The translations under genes and the position numbers were made by a program. Source: Candidatus Omnitrophota bacterium (GTDB lineage Bacteria; Omnitrophota; Gorgyraeia; Gygaellales; Profunditerraquicolaceae). From it: 7,988 nucleotides of DNA. Numbering within the stretch: position 1 is the stretch's first letter; every line of letters starts with the position of its first letter. The notes below the pieces were generated by a model, which worked only from the letters and a program-made list of their open reading frames with translations, was not told where the DNA came from and did not search any database. Where the stretch lies: positions 1 through 7,988 of the forward strand of contig JAGUWZ010000014.1 in assembly GCA_020062065.1 (NCBI GenBank). Reading direction: 5' to 3'. Below, one piece after another: positions 1 to 7,054 of this stretch.

Positions 1-1
1 A

Positions 2-2053
2 CTTCCCATTACTGGTGTTTTTAGCTTTATAATACTTTTTATATCTGGTTTAGTAATTGTAAACGGCCAGGTCAACCGTTCTCTTAAACGATTCATAACA
101 ATTTTTGTTATTGCAATATCTATTTTTTTGGTTAATGGCCTCTTGCCTCGCGCGGCCATAGAAGAAGGGCACAATATCTTTTTCACCAAGGGCAGCAATG
201 AAACATTGGAGAGAGAGATGCCTCCAAAGGTGTATAATTTTATGAAAGAGCAATTCCTGAAACGGTATCCTTTGGATAAAAGGCGTGATTTTACAGGTGC
301 CAAGGGTTGGACCAGCCCTGCTCCAAAGTCTCTTTTTGCCTTTTCCGCGGACTCAGCATTCTCAAAGCCAAAATATAGCCGCATAGTCGATAGCATAAAT
401 TTTAATAATCTTACGGAGTTCCGCGGAGGCTTTGTCAATAGTCTTGACTATAACTGGTTTGGGTCTTCCGATATAAAGAGGGAGAGCATGCCGTTTTTTG
501 TAATGTATGAATTATCTCCTTCCTCCGTTAATAGTTCGCTATGCTGGACGGGATATCTCTTGTGGGAGAAGGCGGACGGTCATTATCAGACTATATATCA
601 TCAGCAAAGAGAGTGCAGAAAGATAATAAAATCCGACATAGGTAAAAAGGTCTTCGGAGTTTCAATTAATAATAAAGATCAGTTAAGCTTCTGGGGAAGA
701 TTTAACGCAATAAGATTAAAAATAAGGTATTTTTTCTCTTCTAAGAAGCAGATGCATTTGACACAAGATAATAATAAAGAGGCGTATCTGTCCATGCATT
801 TAAGTTTATCTCCATTATTAATATTTTCTTTAGCATTAAAAAGGATTTTGGAGATTTTAGGCGTATTTTTTATTCTGGGCCTAATGATTAAAATAAATCA
901 CAAACGTTTTATTACCGCTGCTTTAATAATCGGGATTGCCGCCGTTATGGTTTATCTTTATTGTCCGCAATTCTTCGGACAGTATTATATTAACGAAGGC
1001 GGTGAGGATGGCCTGACTCATGCGACTTATGGCAGAGAAATATTGGTCAACCTTATTTCCGGAAATTGGATGCAGGCCTTGCGCGGCGGCCAGGATATTT
1101 TCTGGGATACGCCCGGGTTTCGGTATTTTCGTGCGTTAGAAAAATTATTTTTTGGCGATACCAATTTTGGGTACCTGGCCGTTATTTTAATATTCCCTTA
1201 TATTCTTTTTGGTTTTTTGGCAAATTTTATATCGAAAAAGTGGGTTTTCTGGTCTACTATTGCTTTCCTATTAGCAATATTAGTGCATTCTCATGAGATA
1301 GAGGGGCTGGGTTTTACTTATCATATTTACGTTATGGTGGCCCGGGGAGGGTGGCCGGATACTTTGGCGTATGCGGCTTTCCTCGGAGCGTTTACTCTTC
1401 TGTTAAGATATGTAAAAGCACGAAATGGCGCGTATTACTGGTACGGTTTTTTGGCGCATTTTTTGCTTTTTGTAACGGTATTTATGCGCCCTCAATTTGT
1501 GATATCCACTTTGGTTATAGTGGCCTATTTCGCTGCTAGATTGATACTAGAAAGGCGCTTTAATGAGGTAATTTTTTCATGGTTAGGATTTATGCCGATT
1601 TTTTTCCCGCTCTGGCACAATTATTTCTTTGGCCACAAGCTTTATCCTTTTACGGGGTCGGTTCATTTGGCTGTGAATATACCGCCCTCTGTTTATCTTA
1701 ATGCTTTCAGAGAATTATTGGCTTCAAATTTTTCCGGGCAGGATTTAACAAAAGTTATGTCACATATAAAGGACACGATCGGTCCAAGGTATCGCCTGGT
1801 ATTCTTAGGAGCTGTTTTTTATATGGCTTTTCTCAAGAGAAGAATTCCTTTTGAGATGAGGATGGTAGCCGTAGTTTGTTTAAGCCTTCATTTTGTTAAC
1901 CTGTTTATCTTTGCTACATATTTCAGATATGTTTTTTTAACTTGGGGTCTGACTGTAGTGGTTACGATATTTTTGGTTTGGTCCTGGCTGAATGCTAAAG
2001 AAGGAATAAAATTCTTAAGGCGTAACCAAACTTATGGCACAAAATTGATTTAA
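2..2053 (+). CDS. Large polytopic membrane protein with GT-C-like module (5' truncated)
   Basis: The frame is open from base 2, so the gene begins outside the window; the TTG at 128 falls inside a membrane helix and is not a credible start. At least 683 residues are visible (numbered from base 2). Helices lie at about 1-21 and 30-50, joined by a basic linker. A soluble, probably periplasmic, domain rich in aromatic residues spans about 55-265. A hydrophobic stretch follows (267-296), then roughly nine or ten more helices from about 300 to the C-terminus. After the helix at 300-318 comes a loop with an acidic pair (E335-D336 in GEDGLTH) and, further on, a PGFRYF motif. This layout resembles GT-C glycosyltransferases, which use polyprenyl-phosphate sugars and carry an acidic residue in the first outer loop. 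No exact family is recognised. A role in glycan transfer or polymerisation is inferred from the fold-like pattern and the neighbours. The membrane nature is secure; the function is not. Confidence 0.72.
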   Translation, partial: LPITGVFSFIILFISGLVIVNGQVNRSLKRFITIFVIAISIFLVNGLLPRAAIEEGHNIFFTKGSNETLEREMPPKVYNFMKEQFLKRYPLDKRRDFTGAKGWTSPAPKSLFAFSADSAFSKPKYSRIVDSINFNNLTEFRGGFVNSLDYNWFGSSDIKRESMPFFVMYELSPSSVNSSLCWTGYLLWEKADGHYQTIYHQQRECRKIIKSDIGKKVFGVSINNKDQLSFWGRFNAIRLKIRYFFSSKKQMHLTQDNNKEAYLSMHLSLSPLLIFSLALKRILEILGVFFILGLMIKINHKRFITAALIIGIAAVMVYLYCPQFFGQYYINEGGEDGLTHATYGREILVNLISGNWMQALRGGQDIFWDTPGFRYFRALEKLFFGDTNFGYLAVILIFPYILFGFLANFISKKWVFWSTIAFLLAILVHSHEIEGLGFTYHIYVMVARGGWPDTLAYAAFLGAFTLLLRYVKARNGAYYWYGFLAHFLLFVTVFMRPQFVISTLVIVAYFAARLILERRFNEVIFSWLGFMPIFFPLWHNYFFGHKLYPFTGSVHLAVNIPPSVYLNAFRELLASNFSGQDLTKVMSHIKDTIGPRYRLVFLGAVFYMAFLKRRIPFEMRMVAVVCLSLHFVNLFIFATYFRYVFLTWGLTVVVTIFLVWSWLNAKEGIKFLRRNQTYGTKLI

Positions 2054-2124
2054 TTATTACAGCAGTAAAGATTTAGAAAAGGATTAATTATTGTAATAAT
2101 CGTGAAAAGAATGGCTATATCTAA
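2054..2124. other. AT-rich intergenic spacer with short repeats
   Basis: This spacer separates the membrane protein from the sugar cassette. TTAATTATT occurs twice (2050-2058 and 2084-2092). ATTATTAC at 2053-2060 is the reverse complement of GTAATAAT at 2093-2100, with a 32-base loop. A short palindrome, ATTATT-GT-AATAAT, sits at 2087-2100. The stems are almost pure A/T and no T-run follows, so this is not a convincing intrinsic terminator. TTGTAA at 2091-2096 and TATATC at 2116-2121 could be read as a poor promoter, but their 19-base spacing and its position almost on the start codon argue against it. Confidence 0.35.
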
Positions 2125-3348
2125 ATGAATTGTAGATTCTGCAACGCTAAACTTAACAAAGTTTTTGTTTCGTTGGGGCTTTCTCCACTATCGAATTCAT
2201 ATCTAACAAAGCAACAGCTTAACAAACGTGAACCATTTTACCAGCTGGATCTTTATGTTTGCGAGTCTTGTTTTCTGGTACAGCTGGAAGAGTTTGAAAG
2301 CCCCGAACATATTTTTAGCGATTACGCTTATTTTTCTTCATATTCTGACACGTGGCTAAAGCACGCTCAAGAATATGTTGATAAGATGATTGAGTTTTTT
2401 GGAATTAACAGATCATCTTATGTTGTTGAAATTGCAAGCAATGATGGGTATTTGCTTCAATATTTTCAGCAAAAAGGTGTTCCTGTGCTGGGTGTTGAGC
2501 CGGCGCGTAACGTTGCCCAAGTCGCTCAAAAAAAAGGAATTCCGACCGAGACATCGTTTTTTGGAGTTATGTTAGCAAATCGTTTGGCATCAGAAGGTAA
2601 GTCTGCAGACCTTTTGCTGGGAAATAATGTTTTAGCCCATGTTCCTGATCTTAACGATTTTGTCCAAGGATTAAAAATTTTGCTTAAGCCCGGGGGGATA
2701 ATTACAATGGAATTCCCTCATTTGATGAAACTAATAGAAGATATATTGTTCGATACCATTTATCATGAACATTTCTCTTATTTTTCGTTTCTAACGGTTG
2801 AGCAAGTATTCGCTTTTCATGGTTTGGTTATTTTTGATGTAGAAAGGATTGCTACTCATGGTGGTTCTTTAAGAATTTACGCAAAGCATAAAGAAGACCT
2901 TTCAAAACAAATCTCGAAAAATGTCCTTGAGCTGCGCGCGCAGGAAAAAGCCGGGGGATATAATACCCTCAAGCCGTATATGAATTTTAATGAGAGGGTT
3001 GTGGAAAAGAAGATGGAGATCCTTGATTTTTTAATAGACGCCAAAAAAACTAGACGTACGGTAGTTGGATATGGCGCTCCAGCCAAAGGGAACACCCTGC
3101 TTAATTACTGCGGCATAAAACCCGATTTTATTTCTTATACTGTTGACCGGAGTCCTTATAAGCAGGGTAAATATCTTCCGGGAAGCCGCATCCCTATTGA
3201 AGCCCCTGAGAAAATAAGAATTACTAAACCGGATTTTGTGTTTATTCTCCCCTGGAATATCAAAGATGAGGTAATGGAGCAGATGAGTTTTATCCGAGAA
3301 TGGGGGGGTAAATTTGTTATCCCGATTCCAAAACTTGAGGTAGTCTAG
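2125..3348 (+). CDS. NDP-hexose C-methyltransferase (TylC3/NovU/TcaB9 family)
   Basis: Predicted SAM-dependent enzyme that adds a methyl group to a sugar carbon next to the C4 ketone of an NDP-4-keto-6-deoxyhexose, creating a branched-chain sugar in the cytoplasm. At 407 residues it has the usual family length and all three domains. The N-terminal zinc-binding domain has Cys pairs C3/C6 and C46/C49. The SAM-binding core starts with VVEIASNDGYLL (about 100-111). The C-terminal domain begins around 313 with VVGYGAPAKGN. H172 and the YHEH motif at 213-216 match the active-site His and Tyr-Glu-His positions described for TcaB9. A TAA directly precedes the ATG in frame, which fixes this start; no good Shine-Dalgarno sequence is seen. 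The stop codon abuts the next ATG with no gap. The family is confident. Whether C3 or C5 is methylated cannot be read from the sequence. Confidence 0.93.
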   Translation: MNCRFCNAKLNKVFVSLGLSPLSNSYLTKQQLNKREPFYQLDLYVCESCFLVQLEEFESPEHIFSDYAYFSSYSDTWLKHAQEYVDKMIEFFGINRSSYVVEIASNDGYLLQYFQQKGVPVLGVEPARNVAQVAQKKGIPTETSFFGVMLANRLASEGKSADLLLGNNVLAHVPDLNDFVQGLKILLKPGGIITMEFPHLMKLIEDILFDTIYHEHFSYFSFLTVEQVFAFHGLVIFDVERIATHGGSLRIYAKHKEDLSKQISKNVLELRAQEKAGGYNTLKPYMNFNERVVEKKMEILDFLIDAKKTRRTVVGYGAPAKGNTLLNYCGIKPDFISYTVDRSPYKQGKYLPGSRIPIEAPEKIRITKPDFVFILPWNIKDEVMEQMSFIREWGGKFVIPIPKLEVV

Positions 3349-3888
3349 ATGATTTTCAAGGAAACCAAGATTAAGGGCGCTTATCTTATCGATTTAGAGA
3401 AGAATGAAGATGAAAGGGGTTTTTTTGCGCGCTCTTTTTGTCTACAAGAATTTAAAGAGCATGGCATTGATTTTAATATCGCGCAATGTAATATCTCTTT
3501 TAATAAGAAAAAAGGCACCCTTCGCGGGATGCATTATCAATCTACCCCTTTTGAAGAAGCTAAATTAGTTAGTTGTATAAAAGGTAGAATCTATGATGTA
3601 ATTATAGATTTGCGCAAAGACTCCGCTACTTATTGTCAATGGCTTGCGTTAGAACTAAGGGAGCAAGACTATAGAATTTTGTACGTTCCAAAAGGCTTTG
3701 CCCATGGTTTTCAAACTTTAGAAAGCAACTCGGTTGTTTTTTATCAGATGTCCGAATTTTATCATCCTGAATGTGCTAGAGGAATAAGGTGGGATGATCC
3801 TCTGTTTTTAATAGAGTGGCCTTCTAACGACCAGATTATATCCGCGAAAGATAGAACTTATCCTTTATATATAAAAAATATTCTATGA
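3349..3888 (+). CDS. rfbC: dTDP-4-dehydrorhamnose 3,5-epimerase family protein (RmlC-like)
   Basis: Cupin-fold epimerase of the RmlC family, which inverts C3 and/or C5 of an NDP-4-keto-6-deoxyhexose. The 179-residue length is typical. The key residues of the family are present at canonical positions: H62 in LRGMHYQ, K72 in AKLVSC, H119 in GFAHGF, Y132 in VVFYQMS and D168 in SAKDRTYP. The substrate-region motif GIRWDDP lies at 145-151. The enzyme therefore looks catalytically intact. Family members differ in whether they epimerise both carbons or only C3 (as NovW-type enzymes are thought to do), and the sequence does not settle which applies here. TTGAGG at 3335-3340, inside the end of the preceding gene, gives a plausible ribosome site 8 bases before the ATG. 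The gene follows the C-methyltransferase with no gap and overlaps the reductase gene by ATGA, indicating a shared transcript and coupled translation. Confidence 0.93.
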   Translation: MIFKETKIKGAYLIDLEKNEDERGFFARSFCLQEFKEHGIDFNIAQCNISFNKKKGTLRGMHYQSTPFEEAKLVSCIKGRIYDVIIDLRKDSATYCQWLALELREQDYRILYVPKGFAHGFQTLESNSVVFYQMSEFYHPECARGIRWDDPLFLIEWPSNDQIISAKDRTYPLYIKNIL

Positions 3889-4742
3889 AGATTCTTTTAA
3901 TTGGCAAAACTGGACAGCTTGGCAGCGACATTCTTAAGAATAATACTAAACATGATATTTTTGCGCCAGATAGAAATGAGCTCGATTTAAGTAATAGTAT
4001 TGCTACAAGCGATATCGTTAAGAAAGTTAAGCCCGAGGTTGTGATAAATACTGCTGCCTTTCATAATGTTTTGCTCTGTGAAAAAGAATATGCTCAAGCT
4101 TTTAGGATTAATTGTCTGGCGGTAAGAGACCTGGCTTGTATTTGTAAAGAAATGGGGTCTTGGCTGGTTACTTTTAGTTCAGATTATGTTTTCAATGGTA
4201 AAAAAATGTCTGCTTATCTTGAGGACGATACCCCATCACCATTACAAATCTACGGAATTACGCGCCTGGCCGGTGAATATATTGCCAGCTCAACTGCCCC
4301 TGAAAATGCTATTGTCATCAGGACCTGCGGATTATATGGAGTATCAGGCGGTAAATCTAAAGGGGGAAATTTTGTTGATCAGCGTATTAAGGATGCAAAA
4401 ATTAACCAAAGGATAGAAATCAGTTGTGAACAAATTGTTTCCCCGACTTATACAGAAGATCTTAGTTTGGCGGTATTAAAATTAATTGAAAATCCGAAAA
4501 TGGAATGTGGAATTTATCATTTGGTAAATGAGGGGGCTTGTAGTTGGTATGATTTTACCAAAGCCATATATGAGATAATGGGGATAGAGATTGAGCTTAC
4601 TGCGGTAAACCGCCATGGCCTGGATAATGGAATACGGCGGCCTCTTTATTCTGCTTTGGCAAATACCAAAGCCAAACGAATGGGCATCGTATTGCCGCAT
4701 TGGGAAGACGCGATAAAGAGATATCTGCAAGAAAAATATTAA
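3885..4742 (+). CDS. rfbD: dTDP-4-dehydrorhamnose reductase family protein (RmlD-like, variant active site)
   Basis: Extended short-chain dehydrogenase of the RmlD family (285 residues, normal length), expected to reduce the C4 ketone of the epimerised and perhaps C-methylated NDP-sugar with NAD(P)H. The nucleotide-binding motif GKTGQLG is at 7-13, followed by DLSN near 38, VINTAAF near 55 and SSDYVFNG at 98-105. The catalytic motif is YGITR at 123-127. Where RmlD has Thr-Tyr-Lys, this protein has S99, Y123 and R127, so the usual lysine of YxxxK is arginine. The sequence around it, including LAGEY straight after, is otherwise typical, and the frame is intact. There is no Shine-Dalgarno sequence; the ATGA overlap with the epimerase gene points to translational coupling. 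This would be the last step of the cassette. The family is clear. Activity and the exact sugar are uncertain because of the arginine. Confidence 0.9.
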   Translation: MKILLIGKTGQLGSDILKNNTKHDIFAPDRNELDLSNSIATSDIVKKVKPEVVINTAAFHNVLLCEKEYAQAFRINCLAVRDLACICKEMGSWLVTFSSDYVFNGKKMSAYLEDDTPSPLQIYGITRLAGEYIASSTAPENAIVIRTCGLYGVSGGKSKGGNFVDQRIKDAKINQRIEISCEQIVSPTYTEDLSLAVLKLIENPKMECGIYHLVNEGACSWYDFTKAIYEIMGIEIELTAVNRHGLDNGIRRPLYSALANTKAKRMGIVLPHWEDAIKRYLQEKY

Positions 4743-4767
4743 TTCTAGTTGTAGTGCCGGGTGTATT

Positions 4768-4797
4768 TTATTAATGCGGGTAAGATAGTTATATAAT
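4768..4797 (+). promoter_or_regulatory. Candidate promoter upstream of the CmcI-family gene
   Basis: A perfect TATAAT lies at 4792-4797 in the 63-base gap after the reductase gene. The best upstream partner, TTATTA at 4768-4773 with an 18-base spacer, matches TTGACA at only 3 of 6 positions, and there is no extended -10 TG. Transcription would begin near 4804. That gives an almost leaderless message if translation starts at 4806, or a leader of about 38 bases if it starts at 4842. In such AT-rich DNA a TATAAT can occur by chance. Confidence 0.3.
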
Positions 4798-4805
4798 GGT
4801 GGACT

Positions 4806-5546
4806 ATGAAGAATTTCGAAAATGAAGTTAAGGGGCGAATAATGGGAAATAGTATTAATGAAAAATTAAAGAATGCCGCCCAGCAGTTTATGTTGGAATC
4901 AACTCAACCCAAATATTCCTACAATTTTTCCTGGCTGGGGAGGCCGATTATACAGTATCCGCAGGATATTGTGGCAATGCAGGAGATAATATGGAATATT
5001 AAGCCGGATCTTATTATTGAAACAGGAATAGCTCACGGGGGATCACTAGTTTTTAGCGCATCTATGTTAGCTTTATTGGAAATATCGGGATTGATCAGCA
5101 ATGGTAAGGCGTTGGGGATTGATAACGATATACGGGAACATAACAGAGTTGAGATTGAAAAGCACCCTTTGGCTAAAAAAATAAAAATGATTCAGGGTTC
5201 TTCAATTGACAAAGACGTAATAAACCGGGTTTATGATTTCGCAAAGGATTACAAAAATATTCTGGTTGTCTTAGATTCGAATCATACCCATGAACATGTT
5301 CTGGCAGAGTTGGATGCCTACGCACCGCTTGTTTCAAAAGGGAGTTACTGCGTGGTGTTGGATACAATTATTGAGGATCTACCGGGCGATATGTTCCCCG
5401 ACCGTCCATGGGGAAAAGGTAATAATCCCAAAACCGCAGTTTGGGAGTATTTAAAATCTCATGCAGAATTTGAAATTGACAAGAGCATAGAAAATAAGCT
5501 GCTTATCACGGTTGCACCGGATGGATATTTGAAAAGGGTGCTATAG
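4806..5546 (+). CDS. CmcI / rhamnosyl O-methyltransferase family protein
   Basis: Class I SAM-dependent methyltransferase-like protein of the family that includes CmcI (cephalosporin hydroxylase) and mycobacterial rhamnosyl O-methyltransferases; 246 residues. The SAM loop is ETGIAHGGS at 72-80. D157 (in LDSNHTHEHV) and E190-D191 (in DTIIED) fit the acidic metal-binding positions described for CmcI. KYSYNFSWLGRPIIQYPQD, about 35 residues from the start, is a hallmark I associate with the polysaccharide-locus members. Next to deoxysugar genes, O-methylation of a sugar hydroxyl is the likeliest job; hydroxylation is doubtful for this family. Start choice: ATG 4806 is preferred because FENEVKGRI resembles the N-terminus I recall in relatives. 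ATG 4842 has the better ribosome site (AAGGGG at 4830-4835, 6 bases upstream) and would give 234 residues. The gene stands 63 bases after the cassette and 10 bases before the flippase gene. Confidence 0.88.
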   Translation: MKNFENEVKGRIMGNSINEKLKNAAQQFMLESTQPKYSYNFSWLGRPIIQYPQDIVAMQEIIWNIKPDLIIETGIAHGGSLVFSASMLALLEISGLISNGKALGIDNDIREHNRVEIEKHPLAKKIKMIQGSSIDKDVINRVYDFAKDYKNILVVLDSNHTHEHVLAELDAYAPLVSKGSYCVVLDTIIEDLPGDMFPDRPWGKGNNPKTAVWEYLKSHAEFEIDKSIENKLLITVAPDGYLKRVL

Positions 5547-5550
5547 GGAG
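5545..5550 (+). promoter_or_regulatory. Ribosome binding site fixing the TTG start of the flippase
   Basis: AGGGAG overlaps the stop codon of the preceding gene and ends 6 bases before TTG 5557. The next in-frame methionine lies about 20 residues into the protein, inside the first membrane helix, so this site supports TTG as the true start. Confidence 0.7.
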
Positions 5551-5556
5551 ATCGTC

Positions 5557-7053
5557 TTGAGTTTCCTTGGTAAAAATATTTCGGCAAATCTTTTATCGAA
5601 TGTCTGGTTAACGGCGCTCATGCTGTTTCTGACTCCTTTGTATGTCAGATTTTTGGGAGTTGAAAGCTATGGGTTAATCGGATTTTACCTTTCCTGGATT
5701 GCTATTTTTGGAATCTTGGACACGGGGATTTCGGCAACGGCAGTGCGGGAGATTGCCTGGCTTGCGGCCCGTCCGGAGGAAAAAGAAAAAATTCCTGCCT
5801 TGTTGCTAAGCCTGGAGGTGGTTTACTGGGGAGTTGTTTTGATCCTGGGGGTAGGAATTTTAGTGGGGGCCTGGTTTTTCGGGGCGAGTTGGTTTCAGGC
5901 AAAGGATTTGCCGCCAGAATTAGTTCGGGATGCGCTGATGCTGATGGCGGTTTCTCTGGTGGTCCAGGTTCCTATAGGACTCTACATTGGAGGCTTAATG
6001 GGGCTGCAGCGGCAGGTGGAGTGTTCAGGACTTCTCGCTTTGTTTGGAACTGTACGCGGATTCGGAGCGGTTATAGTATTGTATTTGATTAGTCCAGATA
6101 TTCGGGTATTTTTTTTGTGGCAGATTGTGGCCTGCGTACTTCAAACCGGGGTGATGCGGTGGTTGCTTTTGAAAAGGGTTCGTATTGACCGATATCCGGC
6201 CAGATTTTCCTTAGGAATTTTGCGATCTGTTAAGGCATTCGCTGGCGGGATGATTCTGATTACGGCTTTAAGCATTGTGATAACGCAGATGGATAAAGTG
6301 ATTCTGAGCCGGTTGGTTTCGTTGGAGGTGTTTGGTTTTTACATGCTGGCCTGGGCAGTGGCATCGGGATTATCGCGGGTGGCCACACCGTTAATGCAGG
6401 CGTTTAATCCGCGCTTCACGGAGTTGGTTTCCAGGAGGGACGATGAAGCATTGGCAAAACAGGCTCGTCTTGTCTCCCAATTAATGAGCGTGTTAATTTT
6501 ACCACCCGCCGCCTTGATCTTATTTTTCTCTAAGCCGATTCTGCTTGCCTGGATAGGAAATTCGGCGGTTGCCGTAGGTGCCTGGCCGATTCTAGCAGTC
6601 ATGGTGGTAGGAACGGCGCTGTCTGCCTGTTCATATCCTGCTTTGAGTATTCTCTATAGCAAAAAGCAACTCAGGCCGGTGGTTGCCGTGAATTTTTTCT
6701 CTTTGATTATTTTGTTACCATTGTTGATATTGGTAGTTGCTCATTTTGGAGTCATGGGAGCGGCTTTCTGCTGGGGGCTATACGGTTTGACCCAATATAT
6801 CGCTTATCAAGCATACGGGTTGCGTGGGATTCCTAAAACAAGCCTTATTCCATCTATACTTCGAGATTTCGTTGTCCCCTGCGTAGTATCACTCGTTGTT
6901 GCCGGAATGGCATGGTACTGGCTAAGTGGAGTAAAAGAAAGAATGGCAACTGTAGTCTTGTTAGGCTTAGGGTTGGTCGTCGGCTGGGCCGCTGCTTTGC
7001 TGGTGTGTAAGGATTTACTCAAAATTGTTATGGAGAAATTGATAAAAAACTAA
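5557..7053 (+). CDS. Oligosaccharide flippase (Wzx family, polysaccharide transporter)
   Basis: Integral inner-membrane protein of 498 residues, in the normal size range for Wzx-type flippases of the MATE/MOP superfamily, which move undecaprenyl-diphosphate-linked oligosaccharides to the periplasmic face. The N-terminus (SFLGKNISANLLSNVW, then a helix ending TPLYVRFLGVESYGL) is typical of the family. So is the central MDKVILSRLVSLEVFGFYMLA at about 247-267. Around 12 to 14 hydrophobic helices are visible, with positively charged loops such as RPEEKEK and KRVRIDRYPAR. It starts with TTG behind a strong AGGGAG site, and the next gene follows after a single base. The DNA is visibly GC-richer than the genes upstream (lines counted by hand give up to about 53%, against roughly 40% in the epimerase gene), which hints at a different origin. 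The substrate glycan cannot be read from the sequence. The family is confident. Confidence 0.92.
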   Translation: MSFLGKNISANLLSNVWLTALMLFLTPLYVRFLGVESYGLIGFYLSWIAIFGILDTGISATAVREIAWLAARPEEKEKIPALLLSLEVVYWGVVLILGVGILVGAWFFGASWFQAKDLPPELVRDALMLMAVSLVVQVPIGLYIGGLMGLQRQVECSGLLALFGTVRGFGAVIVLYLISPDIRVFFLWQIVACVLQTGVMRWLLLKRVRIDRYPARFSLGILRSVKAFAGGMILITALSIVITQMDKVILSRLVSLEVFGFYMLAWAVASGLSRVATPLMQAFNPRFTELVSRRDDEALAKQARLVSQLMSVLILPPAALILFFSKPILLAWIGNSAVAVGAWPILAVMVVGTALSACSYPALSILYSKKQLRPVVAVNFFSLIILLPLLILVVAHFGVMGAAFCWGLYGLTQYIAYQAYGLRGIPKTSLIPSILRDFVVPCVVSLVVAGMAWYWLSGVKERMATVVLLGLGLVVGWAAALLVCKDLLKIVMEKLIKN

Positions 7054-7054
7054 A

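Noticed and set aside
128..130. TTG as the start codon of the first membrane protein
   Set aside because: The frame stays open to the left edge and encodes two convincing hydrophobic helices spanning this position, with no ribosome site before it. The true start lies upstream of the window.
2053..2100. Inverted repeat ATTATTAC / GTAATAAT as a transcription terminator
   Set aside because: The stem is nearly all A/T, the loop is 32 bases and no T-run follows, so it is unlikely to terminate transcription.
2111..2128. Five-codon reading frame (MAISK) ending in ATGA over the C-methyltransferase start
   Set aside because: It has no well-placed ribosome site. A frame this short with an overlapping stop is expected by chance, and there is no sign of a regulatory leader.
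6339..6602. Minus-strand open frame of 87 codons opposite the flippase, and similar minus-strand frames elsewhere
   Set aside because: They lie fully antisense to well-supported genes, are short and compositionally odd, and have no independent ribosome site or recognisable domain.
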